A DNA stretch of 64,000 nt, from contig NC_059269.1 of assembly GCF_017591435.1 (NCBI RefSeq), forward strand, positions 1,200,435 through 1,264,434. The letters are read 5' to 3'. Origin of the DNA: Portunus trituberculatus (Eukaryota; Arthropoda; Malacostraca; Decapoda; Portunidae). The position numbers and the translations under genes were made by a program. Positions 37,581-47,638 of this stretch are shown here, piece after piece. The stretch's first letter is position 1. Each line of letters opens with the position of its first letter. The notes under the pieces were generated by a model that did not search any database, was not told the DNA's origin, and worked only from the letters and a program-made list of their open reading frames with translations.

Positions 37581-37640
37581 AGACAAGGAGACAGCACACA
37601 GAGAGCTTAGCTCGGCCCTGTAATACACAAATAGGTAAAT

Positions 37641-37665
37641 ACACACACACACACACACACACACA
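37641..37665. repeat. (AC)n joining LINE-B copies B3 and B4
   Basis: (AC) tract directly after the conserved taggtaaatac end of B3 and directly before the truncated 5' end of B4. Confidence 0.95.
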
Positions 37666-37992
37666 GGAGAGAGAGAGGGGATCTTATGCAAGTTTATAAA
37701 TTGATTAACGGAATGGATGAAGTGGATAATGAGAAACTGATCCTGAGAGAAGAATATGACTTTAGAAGCACAAGATCGCATAGTAAGAAACTAAGGAAGG
37801 GATGATGTCTGAGAGATGTTAAAAAATTTAGTTTCCCGCAAAAATGTGTTGAGACTTGGAACAGTTTGAGTGAGGAAGTGGTGTCAGCAAAGAGTGTACA
37901 TAGTTTTAAAGAAAAATTGGATAAGTGTATATATAAAGACGGGACCACACGAGCATAAAGCCCAGGCCCTGTAAAACTACAACTAGGTAAAT
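37666..37992 (+). mobile_element. LINE-B copy B4, 3' fragment
   Basis: About 330 bp of the C-terminal coding region and 3' end of the B2-type subfamily (phrases matching VYKLINGMDEVDNE). It ends gtaaaactacaactaggtaaatac and (AC)n (37993-38017). Confidence 0.9.
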
Positions 37993-38017
37993 ACACACAC
38001 ACACACACACACACACA

Positions 38018-38439
38018 ATTACAAAGTTGCAATGGTTCTTACTAAGGAAGATCTGATAGAAAAGGAGGTGAACTATAGATAAGAGAAATAGGAAGAGATA
38101 AGATTGCTGAGAAATGGTGAAGGTTATTAAGTCAAATGAGACATAAAGAACCAGTGCTTGGGAAATGTAGACAAAAAGAAATGGTGGTGATATTTGGTGT
38201 GGAGAATGATAAGAACTCATCAGAATGGAGAGAGAGAATGATATAAAAAGGTGATAAATAATATCATTAATGTGGTGCAGAGGAGGAAATGATGGTGAGT
38301 AGCAGAAGAATTGAAAGGTTCAACAATTGGATGACACAGTGGAAGAGATGACCAACAAACTTAAGTCACAAAAGATGTAGATGAATTGGTGGAGAAGTCA
38401 TGGAGGCTAGCTCAAAGAGGAAACAACAAGGAAGATTTG
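38018..38439 (+). mobile_element. Degenerate LINE-B endonuclease fragment
   Basis: It follows the (AC)n directly. The first 60 bp match B3 at 34988 (atggttcttactaag), and the rest matches only loosely with many indels, up to a gatcatgatgtcctg phrase (38443-38457) equivalent to the SDHDVL motif. It looks like a much older or error-rich copy than its neighbours. Confidence 0.6.
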
Positions 38440-38639
38440 GTTGAGATCATGATGTCCTGAAAAGGAAAGAGAAATGTTAAATGAGTTGAGAAAGGAGGCT
38501 TTGAAAAAAGAAGAGAGGACAGAAGAGGAGAAAAAAGTTTTCTGGAGAATCTTGGATATGAGACTGACTGGAAGTGGTTCATAACCCAGAAAAGTACAGT
38601 AAGAAAGGACTAAAGAAACTTATGTATGAGCGGAATGTA

Positions 38640-39474
38640 ATGTATTCCAACATAAATGGAGTGATATCGGGATTTTAGAACTCAACGATTACTTGAGGAC
38701 AAGAACCCAGATATTGTGGGTCTTACTGAAACAAAACTGAGAGAGGAGAAGACCTGATGATGGTTGGAGAAGGAAATATAATGTTTGGAAAAGAAATAGA
38801 GTAGGTAAGATGGGAGGAGGAGTGATGTTGCTGGTTAAAAAAGATATAAAGGTGGATCAAGTGAAAGAAGGTATGGGAAAGGCAGAAGTGCTAAAGATCA
38901 GAGCAGAAACTAATGAAGGAACAAAGAGGCACTACATAGTGGTGTACGTACCACCTAAGACAAATGCATGGTCAGTACAGGAATATGAAGAAATGATAAG
39001 TGATACAGGAACATGTCTGGAAGAAATGTTGGATGGCTGTGAACGAACTATAATGATGGGAGATTTTAATTGTAAAGAGGTGTGTTGGGAGGACTGGTCA
39101 ATGGAAGGATCAGAGACAACATGGGAAATACACTATTGACACTGGCAATGGAAAATGTGTTAACTCAGTGGGTCAAAGAAGATACTAGGTTTGGAGGAGA
39201 GGGAGCATTGTCAAGACTGGACTTGGTCTTTAGTACAGAGCCAATGGTCATTGAGGAGATGAGGGTGGAGTGCCCTTTAGCAAAGAGTGATCATGCAGTT
39301 TTGGAGTTCAAGGTGATAGATGAAGAGAAATCTAGAAGAAATGAAGAATATAAAGTGGGAAGATGGAATTATGCCAAGACAGATTTTGGAAACCTAAAGA
39401 AATTCTTTCAAGAGACAAATTGGATGAAATTCAAGAGTGCTAAGGAGCAAATGAAAAGTGGAAGGAATTTATAA
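38640..39474 (+). pseudogene. LINE-B B5 endonuclease
   Basis: YSNINGVISG-like text, then DIVGLTETKLRE with the metal-binding Glu (about 38711-38745). In frame 38810-39139: GGVMLLVKKDI, VVYVPPKTNAWSVQEY and TIMMGDFNCKEVCWEDW. After a frameshift at about 39110: TRFGGEGALSRLDLVF and PLAKSDHAVLEFK. All catalytic motifs are readable, interrupted by two or three frameshifts. Confidence 0.88.
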
Positions 39475-39658
39475 AAATATACAAAGAAGGTGAGAAAAAT
39501 TTGTACCAATAAGACAACATAGAGAAGTTGGAAAGCAGGACTGGTTTAACGATAGATGTGAAAAGGCTAGAACAAGAAAAGAGGATGCATGGAAGAGGTG
39601 GAGAAGGAAAAGACGGATTAAGCAGTGGGAAAGTTACAAAAGAGCAAGAAATGAATAT

Positions 39659-41410
39659 GTGTTGATTAGAAGAGAAGAAAGAAAGAAACAAGAAAAGGAT
39701 ATAATTGATAAATGTAAAGACCAACCAAGGCTTTTTTACAGACATGTGAACAACAACATCAAAAATAGAGAAAGTATTGAAAGTTTAGAAATAAATGGAG
39801 TTTGCAGTGAGGATCCCAGGGAAATGGCAGAGGCTATGAATGGATGCTTTCGGAAGGTATTCACAAAGGAGACTGCTTTTGACAAACCACTGGTAATGGA
39901 ACAGAAAGGGATTATGAAGGAGTTTCAAGTAACTGTGGAGGAGATCAAGAATATGATGGGGAGTTTAGAAGTGAGAAAAGCTGTGGGACCTGATGGGGTA
40001 TCAGGATGGATTTTAAGAGAATGCAGGAGCAACTGGCAGAAAAAGTTTGTGAAGTAATTGATGCCTCATTAAGGGAAGGTGTAGTGCCCCAAGACTGGAA
40101 AAGAGCTAACATTGTCCCAATTTACAAATCAGGTAACAAGAGAGACCCATTGAACTATAGACCAGTGTCACTTACAAGTGTGGTAGCTAAGATGTGTGAG
40201 AGGGTGGTGAAGAATAGATGGACAGACTTCTTGGAGAAAAATGACATACTTTGTGAGTGTCAATTTGGTTTTAGAAAAGGCGTTCATGCACGACAAACCT
40301 GATATGTTACCATTCGAGGGTGATAGATGTAATACAGGAAAGAGATGGTTGGGCTGATGGAATATATCTGGATTTAAAAAAGGCCTTTGATAAGGTACCA
40401 CACGGAGACTGATCTGGAAACTTGAAATGGTAGGAGGAGTGCATGGCAGTTTACTAAAATGGATGGAAGACTTTTGGTAGGAAGAGAAATGAGAACAATA
40501 ATTAAGGACAGACCATCAGATTGGGGCTTGGTGGAGAGTGGAGTTCCACAGGGATCAGTGTTGGCACCAGTAATGTTCGCGGTCTACATAAATGACATGG
40601 TGGATGGGGTGTCCAGTTATGTGAGCCTATTTGCAGACGATGCAAAATTGTTAAGAAAAGTGAGATGTGACAAAGATTGCGAACTACTCCAGGAAGACTT
40701 GGACAGAATATGGAAATGGAGCTGTACATGGCAAATGGAGTTCAACACGACAAAATGCAAGAAAATAGAGTTTGGCAAGAGTGAAAGAAGAATCAGGAGT
40801 ATGTACAAGATAGGAAATGAAGACATAAAACCAGTCATGAAGAAAAAGACCTTGGGGTGACAATTACCAATGACCTATCGCCAGAGAGACATATAAACAA
40901 AATAATTGGAGAAGTATTGAACTTATTGATGAACATAAGAGTGGCGTTAGTATATTTAGATGAAGAAATGATGAAGAAAATAATTACTGCAATGATAAGA
41001 CCGAGGCTTGAATATGCAACAATACAGTGGGCTCGAACTTAAAGAAACACATAAGGAAACTAGAGAAAGTACAGAGGGCTGCAACAAAAATGGTGCCTGA
41101 CTTAAGAGATTTGACTTATGAAGACAGACTGAAAAGAATGCAACTTCCGACCCTGGAAAACAGAAGAGAAGGGGAGACCTGATAGCAATATACAGAGTGA
41201 TGATTGGCATGGAAAAATGGATAGGGAAGATCTGTGTATGTGGAATGAAAGAATGTCGAGAGGGCATGGGAAAAACTAAAATGGCCACTTATAGGAGAGA
41301 TGTGAAAAATATAGCTTCCCTCATAGAAGGGTGGAAGCATGGAATAGTTTAGACGTGGAAGTGGTCAACGCAAGGAATATTCATGATTTTAAGAAAAAGC
41401 TGGACATTAA
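39659..41410 (+). pseudogene. LINE-B B5 reverse transcriptase and C-terminus
   Basis: KAVGPDGVSGWILREC (39976-40025), NIVPIYKSGNKRDPLNYRPV and QFGFRKG (to 40280). Motif A reads YLDLKKAFDKVPH in another frame (about 40365-40402). SGVPQGSVLAPVMFAVYIND (40540-40597), SLFADDAKLLRKV (about 40625-40662, FADD intact) and a thumb to 40860. The C-terminal text continues with RPRLEYATIQWA, a stop at 41039 and frameshifts. Confidence 0.88.
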
Positions 41411-41472
41411 TAGATATAGAGACGGGACAACACGAGCATAGCTCTTTTCCCGTATGTTACAATTAGGTAAAT

Positions 41473-41497
41473 ACACACACACACACACACACACACA
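41473..41497. repeat. (AC)n joining LINE-B copies B5 and B6
   Basis: Same arrangement as at 37641: conserved LINE-B end, (AC) tract, then the truncated start of the next copy. Confidence 0.95.
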
Positions 41498-41498
41498 G

Positions 41499-42422
41499 GA
41501 GGTGAAGGAGGTGAACTATAGTAAGAGAAATGAGGAAGTGATAAGTATGTTTATAACAGATGGCAAGAGGGACATTAATATTATAACAGTATACATACCA
41601 CCCAGAACCAATGCTTGGGAATATGAACAGTACCAAATGGTGATGAGAAATACTCTAGACAGAATGAAGCAAGAACTCATCAGAAAGGATAGAGTGATGA
41701 TAGTCGGAGACTTTAATTGTAAAGAAATAGTGTGGGAAGACTACGAAGTGGTGAACGGTGGTGAGTAGGCAGAGGAATTGTTAAAGGTAGCAACAAATAA
41801 CTTGATGACACAGTGGGTGAGATCACCAACAAGGTGCAGGGGACAAGATGTTGCAGCAAGGTTGGATTTGGTATTTACCAGGGCATCTCTAAAAGAGGAA
41901 ATTGAACATAAATGTCCCTTGGGGAGAAGCGATCATGATGTCCTACGCTTTGAGCTGGATACGGAATTAAGCACGAATAAGATTATGGAATGCAGGGAGG
42001 AAAAATTAAATTATATTAGGGCAAATTATAACCATATAAGGGAGTTCTTTAATGAAATTGACTGGTCCGTGGTATACCAGGAAAGGGATATGCAATTGAA
42101 ATACGATAAATTTATGGATTTGTATAACTCTGCTGTGAAAAAGTTTGTGCCATATTACAGAAAGAGGACTTTAAATAATAAACAGTGGTTTAATAGAAAT
42201 TGTGAAGAAGCAAAAAAGAAGAAAGAAAAGGCATGGAAGAAACTTAAGAAAAACAGTGATGTATTATCAAAGGAAGTTTACAAAACAGCAAGAAATAGAT
42301 ATGTTGAAGTAAGGAGAACAGCACAGAAGGAATATGAACAGAGGGTGGTGGAAAACTGTGATAGTGACCCAAAATCGTTTTACAAATTCATAAATGGAAA
42401 ACTAAATATAAGGAGGCAATAG
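41499..42422 (+). pseudogene. LINE-B B6 endonuclease and linker
   Basis: VKEVNYSKRNEEVISM, TVYIPPRTNAWEYEQYQMV, MIVGDFNCKEIVWEDYE (GDFN intact) and an early TAG at 41767. After that, ARLDLVFTRAS and PLGRSDHDVLRFELD in frame 41778-42422 with the following linker. The N-terminal ~100 residues of the endonuclease are absent through 5' truncation. Confidence 0.88.
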
Positions 42423-42490
42423 AAAAGGTAAAAACGGGAAGAAGTATATGAGGATGCTGGAGATATAGCTGAAATTTTGAACGACAACTT

Positions 42491-43990
42491 TTGCAAAGTG
42501 TTTACAAAGGAGGAGCATTTTATGGGAGGAAGACCTACGGAAATAAAGCAAATGCAGGACATCATGAATGTAAGGATAAATTTTTGAACCCCGTATTTGA
42601 TATTGTGGAAACCTCCATACGAACAGGATTAGTCCCGAAAGAGTGGAAAAGAGCTGACATTGTGCCTATATATAAGAATGGTAGTAGAATGGAACCGCTA
42701 AATTATAGACCAGTATCGTTGACTAGTATATTGTGCAAGGTATGTGAAGAAGTAATTAAAGCTAAGTGGAGTGAGTATCTAGAAAGTGAAAACATTCTGA
42801 GTGAAAGGCAGTTTGGTTTCAGAAAAGGAAGATTGTGCATATCCAATTTATTATGTTTTTATTCAAGAGTGACTGACATACTACAACATAGAGAGGGATG
42901 GGTGGATGCTATCTACCTGGACTTGAGAAAGGCCTTTGATAAAGTACCACACAATAGACTGATGTGGAAACTAAAGAAGATTGGAGGAGTAAATGATAAA
43001 CTAGCAAAATGGATGGAAAATTACTTAGTGGGAAGAGAAATGAGAACAGTGGTGAGAGGAAGGAAGTCCGAGTGGAAGAAGGTAACCAGTGGAGTTCCAC
43101 AAGGGTCAGTGCTTGGTCCCATCATTTTTTTTTATTTATGTTAATGATATGCCAGTAGGAATTGACAGTTACATGCATATGTTTGCGGACGATACTAAAA
43201 TTATGAGGAGAGTAAGGAATGTGGAAGATTGTAACAAGTTACAGGAAGATCTTGATAAAATATATGAGTGGAGTAAGGAGTGGCAAATGGAATTTAATAT
43301 AGACAAGACCCATGTTATGAAAATGGGAAGAAGTAGATACAAACCAAACTGGGATTACAGGCTGGGTGATGAGAAAATTAAAGAGACCAATGAGGAGAAA
43401 GACTTAGGAGTAGCTGTGCAAAACACTTTGTCACCGGAGAAACACATTAACAAGATTTTTTTGAAAACATATAACATGCTTCAAAATATTGGCCTTGCAT
43501 TCCACTACCTAGATGAAGGAATGATGAAGAAGATATTATGTACCTTAATAAGACCCCAGTTAGAATATGCAGCTTGTGTCTAGTCACCGCATATGAAGAA
43601 AAATGTGAAGAAGGTAGAAAGGGTACAGAGGCAGGCAACAAGGATGGTACCAGGACTCAGTGAGTTAGACTATGAGGAAAGACTGAGGAAGCTGGGGCTG
43701 ACCACATTAGAAGAGAGAAGAACAAGAGGAGACATGATAACTATGTATAAATTGGTGAACAAGATTGACATACTGGACAGAGAGTTGATAAAGGTGACTA
43801 CAAGTAATCATCTCCGAGGAGATGAAAAAAAGCTAATATAAGACATCTGTCTAAACGACGTGAGAAAATATAGTTTCCCGCATCGTAGCATTGATAAGTG
43901 GAATAAACTGAGCAGTGATGTCGTTGATGCGGTGTGTGTCAATCAGATGAAAGAGAGATATGACAGGAATGGACAAGGAGACAGGACACA
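42491..43990 (+). pseudogene. LINE-B B6 reverse transcriptase and C-terminus
   Basis: NYRPVSLTSILCKVCEEVI, QFGFRKGRLCISNLL, YLDLRKAFDKVPHNRLMWKL (motif A) and SGVPQGSVLGPIIF lie in one frame to 43130. One T-run frameshift follows, then HMFADDTKIMRRV (FADD, about 43170-43210) and the thumb to 43583, where TAG replaces Trp of the CVW motif. The C-terminal frame 43593-43841 follows. It lost the GPD block to the internal deletion. Confidence 0.88.
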
Positions 43991-44050
43991 GAGAGCTTAG
44001 CTCGGGCCCTGTAATACACAAATAGATAAATACACACACACACACACACA

Positions 44051-44449
44051 ATTTAAAGGGATGACATATGAGGAGAGACTAAAAGCTATGGATCTACCAA
44101 CCGTGGAACATAGAAGAGAGAGAGAGGGGATCTGATACAAGTTTATAAATTGATTAATGGAATGGATCAAGTGGATAATGAGAAACTAATCTTGAGAGAA
44201 GAATATGACATTAGAAGCACAAGATTGCATAGTAAGAAACTGAGGAAGGGAAGATGTCTGAGAGATGTTAAAAATATAGTTGCCCGCAAAGATGTGTTGA
44301 AACTTGGAACAGTTTGAGTGAGGAAGTGGTGTCAACAATGAGTGTGCATAGTTTTAAAGAAAAATTGGATAAGTGTAGATATGGAGACAGGGCCACACGA
44401 GCATAAAGCCCAGGCCCTGTAAAACTACAACTAGGTAAATACACACACA
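44051..44449 (+). mobile_element. LINE-B copy B7, 3' fragment
   Basis: Directly after the B6 (AC) tract. C-terminal coding remnant (GMTYEERLKAMDLPTVEHR) and B2-type tail ending ctaggtaaatac and a short (AC)n. Confidence 0.9.
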
Positions 44450-44504
44450 CACCCTATCTTCTCCATTGGGCTCCTCTAATCACAATCTCATTTCTGTATC
44501 TTGT
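44450..44504 (+). mobile_element. 55-bp LINE-A chip inside LINE-B array
   Basis: The text caccctatcttctccattgg and the next 35 bp match LINE-A copy 2 at 47165-47219 (the SSDHNLISVS endonuclease motif) with three mismatches by eye. Left and right joins share CAC and TGT with the flanking LINE-B sequence. Confidence 0.85.
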
Positions 44505-44620
44505 GCATAGCTTTAAAGAAAAATTGGATAAGTGTAGATATGGAGACTGGGCCACACGAGCGTACAGCCCAGGCCCTGTAAAATTACAACTAAGTTAATA
44601 CACACACACACACACACACA
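44505..44620 (+). mobile_element. LINE-B copy B8, 3' end fragment
   Basis: About 95 bp of the B2-type 3' end (ctttaaagaaaaattgg to aactaagttaatac) plus (AC)n at 44600-44620. Confidence 0.85.
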
Positions 44621-45925
44621 TGAAGAGAGTTAACACAATCTCAATATTCAAAGGAGGAAAGTCAACTGAACCACTAAATTACAGACCGGTGTTACTTACA
44701 AGTGTGGGCAAAATATGCGAAATTGTTATCAAAGAAAGATGGGTTAAATATCTGGAAGAAAAATAAGTTATATTGAACAGACAATTTGGGTTCAGGACAG
44801 GATGGTCATGTGTGTCAAATTTATCAAGTTTCTACTCAAGAGTACGGGAAGGACTGGAGAGCAGAGATGGATGGGTGGACACTGTGTACCTGGACATCAA
44901 AAAGGCTTTTGATAAAGTCCCTCATAGAAGAGTAGTTTGGAAATTGGAGAACATAGGAGGACTGAGAGGAATAATATTAGATTGGATAAGGAATTACTTG
45001 ACGAACAGAGAGATGAGAACTGTGATCAAGGATACACACTCATCCTGGAGTAAAGTATCAAGTGGAGTGCCGCAGGGGTCAGTGTTAGCCCCCACTATGT
45101 TCCAGGTATATGTAAACGACGTACAGTATGGAATGACCAGCTATATCAATTTATTTGCTGATGATGCAAAATTTTGAAAATAATCAAGACCTGATAAAGA
45201 CTGTTTGCTACTGCAGGAAGATATAGACAAAATCTATAAATGGAGTAAGAAGTGGAAGTCAGAATTCAATGGCAAGAACTGCCATGTAATGGAATTGGGA
45301 AAGAGTAAGAGAAGACCAGAAAGGAACTATTTGATGGGAGAGGAACAAATCATAAAGACTAAAGACGACAAAGATCTGGGAGTGGTTATACAAGAAAAGC
45401 TAAGACCCAAGAAACACTTAAGTAAAATATCTGGAACAACGTATAAAAGGTTGGCTAATATTAGAGTGGCATTTCACCACCTGGACAAGGATATGATGAA
45501 AAAAATTATTATGAGCATGAAACGTCCTCAGTTGGAATATGCAGCAGTGGCGTGGTCACTGAGCTTAAATAAGGATACAACAAAATTAGAATGGATCCAG
45601 AGTAAAGCTGCAAAGATGGTGTCAGAAATAAAAGACCTAATATATGAAGAAAGGCTGAAGGAAATGGGACTGCCAACCTTACAAGATAGAAGAGAAAGAG
45701 GAGACCTAATAACAATGTATAAAATAGTTGATGGCATTGAAAAGATAGACAAACAAGATCGGGTACTGGTGGCAGATGAAGCTGGAAGGACAAGAGGGCA
45801 CGCAAAGAAGATAAGGATGAGGCAGTGTGTGAAGGATATTGGAAAATACAGTTTTCCACATAGAACAGTGGAAATATGGAATGCATTGAGCGATGAAGTT
45901 GTTACAGCACATAATGACGCCTGAC
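44621..45925 (+). mobile_element. LINE-B copy B9 (RT to C-terminus)
   Basis: Another subfamily with long open frames; it starts in the RT right after the (AC) tract of B8. The 3' tail is missing after gataatgacgcctgacc at about 45925, so it has lost its end. Confidence 0.85.
44640..45924 (+). pseudogene. LINE-B B9 reverse transcriptase and C-terminus
   Basis: EPLNYRPVLLTSVGKICEIV, a TAA at 44764, then RQFGFRTGWSCVSNLSSFYS, YLDIKKAFDKVPHRRVVWKL, SGVPQGSVLAPTMFQVYVND and NLFADDAKF (about 45145-45172). The frame 45205-45924 is 239 open codons: LGVVIQEKLRPKKHLSKI, RPQLEYAAVAWS, LPTLQDRRERGDLITMYKIV and YSFPHRTVEIWNALS. Only two interruptions in about 1.25 kb make it one of the best-preserved RT regions here. 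Confidence 0.9.
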
Positions 45926-46358
45926 CACATACTGTGTAGGGCTTGAGCCATGTTATGACGCAACTGCACGAGACATTCAATATTGGCTTCCTAGTGAGAC
46001 AGGTATTTAATTATAAAAAAAATATACAAGACCATCTGGTAATTTAGGTTCTGAAGGTTTCAGAGAGACAATAGTAATCCCAAAATTTTTAATCACCACA
46101 AAATTAAATAAATAAATCCTGCACTGTCCCTCTAAAGTCCAAGTTAGACTTACTTCTCCCCCATGTTTTAATTTTTTAGTATGTGTGTGGAGGGTATTCA
46201 TGTAAGTCAGACATTCACATTTGTTGGACCAATCTTTCCCTCCAACTAGTCTGAGTTAGCAAGGGTCAACAGTAGTTTGACTAGCTTTCCAGTAAAGCTA
46301 AATGTGATCTTGCTAAAGGTTTTCCTTTGTGTCTCACAACTCAAGGGGGCAGTCACAG
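45926..46358. other. No gene seen
   Basis: No element boundary or coding signal can be supported between LINE-B B9 and LINE-A copy 2. Confidence 0.4.
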
Positions 46359-46448
46359 CCTGACATCTAAATACAACTCTCCTTCTTCACTCAAAACTAC
46401 ATTTACTTACCACACATATACCCTTCACTTGAAATTCAAAATTATAAA

Positions 46449-47510
46449 ATGGCGACTCCAAACTCAGCCCTGGAGTCCCCTTCTGGGGAAGGAACCAGAA
46501 ATGTCCCCAAGTTGGACTACTCTCTTGATGACAACCCTAAAGGTCTTAGACACTTCCCCCCAACTTTTTCTATATCAACTTCTGCAACATTCAGTCTTAG
46601 ATCTAATTTTTAATCTGTGGAACATCATCTCTCCTCTATTAAATCTAATCTTCTTTTCCTCACCAAAACACAGCTGTCTGAAGCAACTGACAGTAGCTCC
46701 TTCTCTATTCCCTCCTACTCTCTCTATTCTTATTTTCATTCCAAAGCTGAATGTTGCATCTATGTGTGCAGACTTAACTTGCTTTTGTGCCCACGCTCTT
46801 GAATCTTTAAGTTTTCCACCATCTGCCTTAGACTCAATAGTCACTCTGTAACTAAATTTATCTTTGTTGACTATCTCTCCCCTAACTCCTCTGACTATAG
46901 TAAATTTTTTGACTATTTAACTTACAAAGTAGAACATATTTTGTCCCTCTATCTTTCTATGGATACCTCCATTTTTGGAGGTTTCAATGTTCACCACCAG
47001 CTTTGGCTTTCCTCTCTCTTCACTGACCATCCTGGTGAACTAGCCCTCAACTTCGCTATCCTCCATGACCTAGAGCAACTGGTGCAACACCATACTCATA
47101 TTCCTGACCTTCTTGGAGACATGCCCAACATTCTTGATACCTCTAATTCTTCTGCTTATGCTGTCACCCTATCTTCTCTATTGGGCTCCTCCGATCACAA
47201 TCTCATTTCTGTATCTTGTCCTATTTCTCCAATTCCTCCTCAGGATCTCCTAAAGCGGAGATGCCTCTGGCGCTTTCCCTCTGCCAGTTGGGGGGACCTG
47301 AGGAGGTATTATGCTGATTTTCCCTGGAATGATTACTGTCTTTATGTCAGAGACCCATCTCTGTTTGCTGAATGCATAACAGAGGAGATAGTGTCTGGCA
47401 TGGAGGCGTACATTCCTCATTCTTTTTCTCAACCTAAACCTTCCAAATCTTGGTTTAACAGACTATTCGTACTATACATGATAGAGAGGTTGCCTACAAA
47501 AGATACTTGA
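46449..47510 (+). pseudogene. LINE-A copy 2 endonuclease
   Basis: ATG at 46449 begins MATPNSALESPSGEG. After frameshifts: FLTKTQLSEATDSSSFS, FGGFNVHHQLWLSS (GDFN changed to GGFN, about 46970-47010), SSLLGSSDHNLISVSCPIS (SDH intact, 47170-47230) and RRCLWRFPSASWGDLRRYYA. This is an APE-type endonuclease that would nick the target DNA. The catalytic Asp change and the frameshifts make it inactive. Confidence 0.88.
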
Positions 47511-47638
47511 GCCTTCCATCTCCTGAATCGGATGCACTTTATACTTCTGCCTGGAATCATGCCAAGTCTGTTCTCAATTTGCCAAACACTCCTTCATAAA
47601 TAGAAAATGTCAAAATCTTTTAAACTCAAACTTCCCTC

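Larger units (their letters stand above)
34506..37640 (+). mobile_element. LINE-B copy B3
   Basis: Starts inside ORF1 (5' truncated), then endonuclease, RT and C-terminus, ending ctgtaatacacaaataggtaaatac followed by (AC)n. The same subfamily as B6 (41498-44031), with only scattered differences by eye from about 35020 on. Confidence 0.9.
38440..41472 (+). mobile_element. LINE-B copy B5
   Basis: A third subfamily: ORF1 end (EERTEEEKKVFWRI-like text near 38505-38550), endonuclease, RT, C-terminus and a tail reading agctcttttcccgtatg, then attaggtaaatac and (AC)n. The start overlaps the degenerate fragment above and is uncertain. Confidence 0.85.
41498..44031 (+). mobile_element. LINE-B copy B6
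   Basis: 5' truncated in the endonuclease; otherwise closely matches B3. It ends ctgtaatacacaaatagataaatac plus (AC)n (44032-44050). A deletion of roughly 100 bp relative to B3 removes the GPD region near 42566, with a short atg microhomology at the break. Confidence 0.92.

Noticed and set aside
37640..44640. CRISPR-like or satellite array
   Set aside because: The repeated units are LINE 3' ends with (AC)n tracts of variable length, not regular repeat-spacer units.
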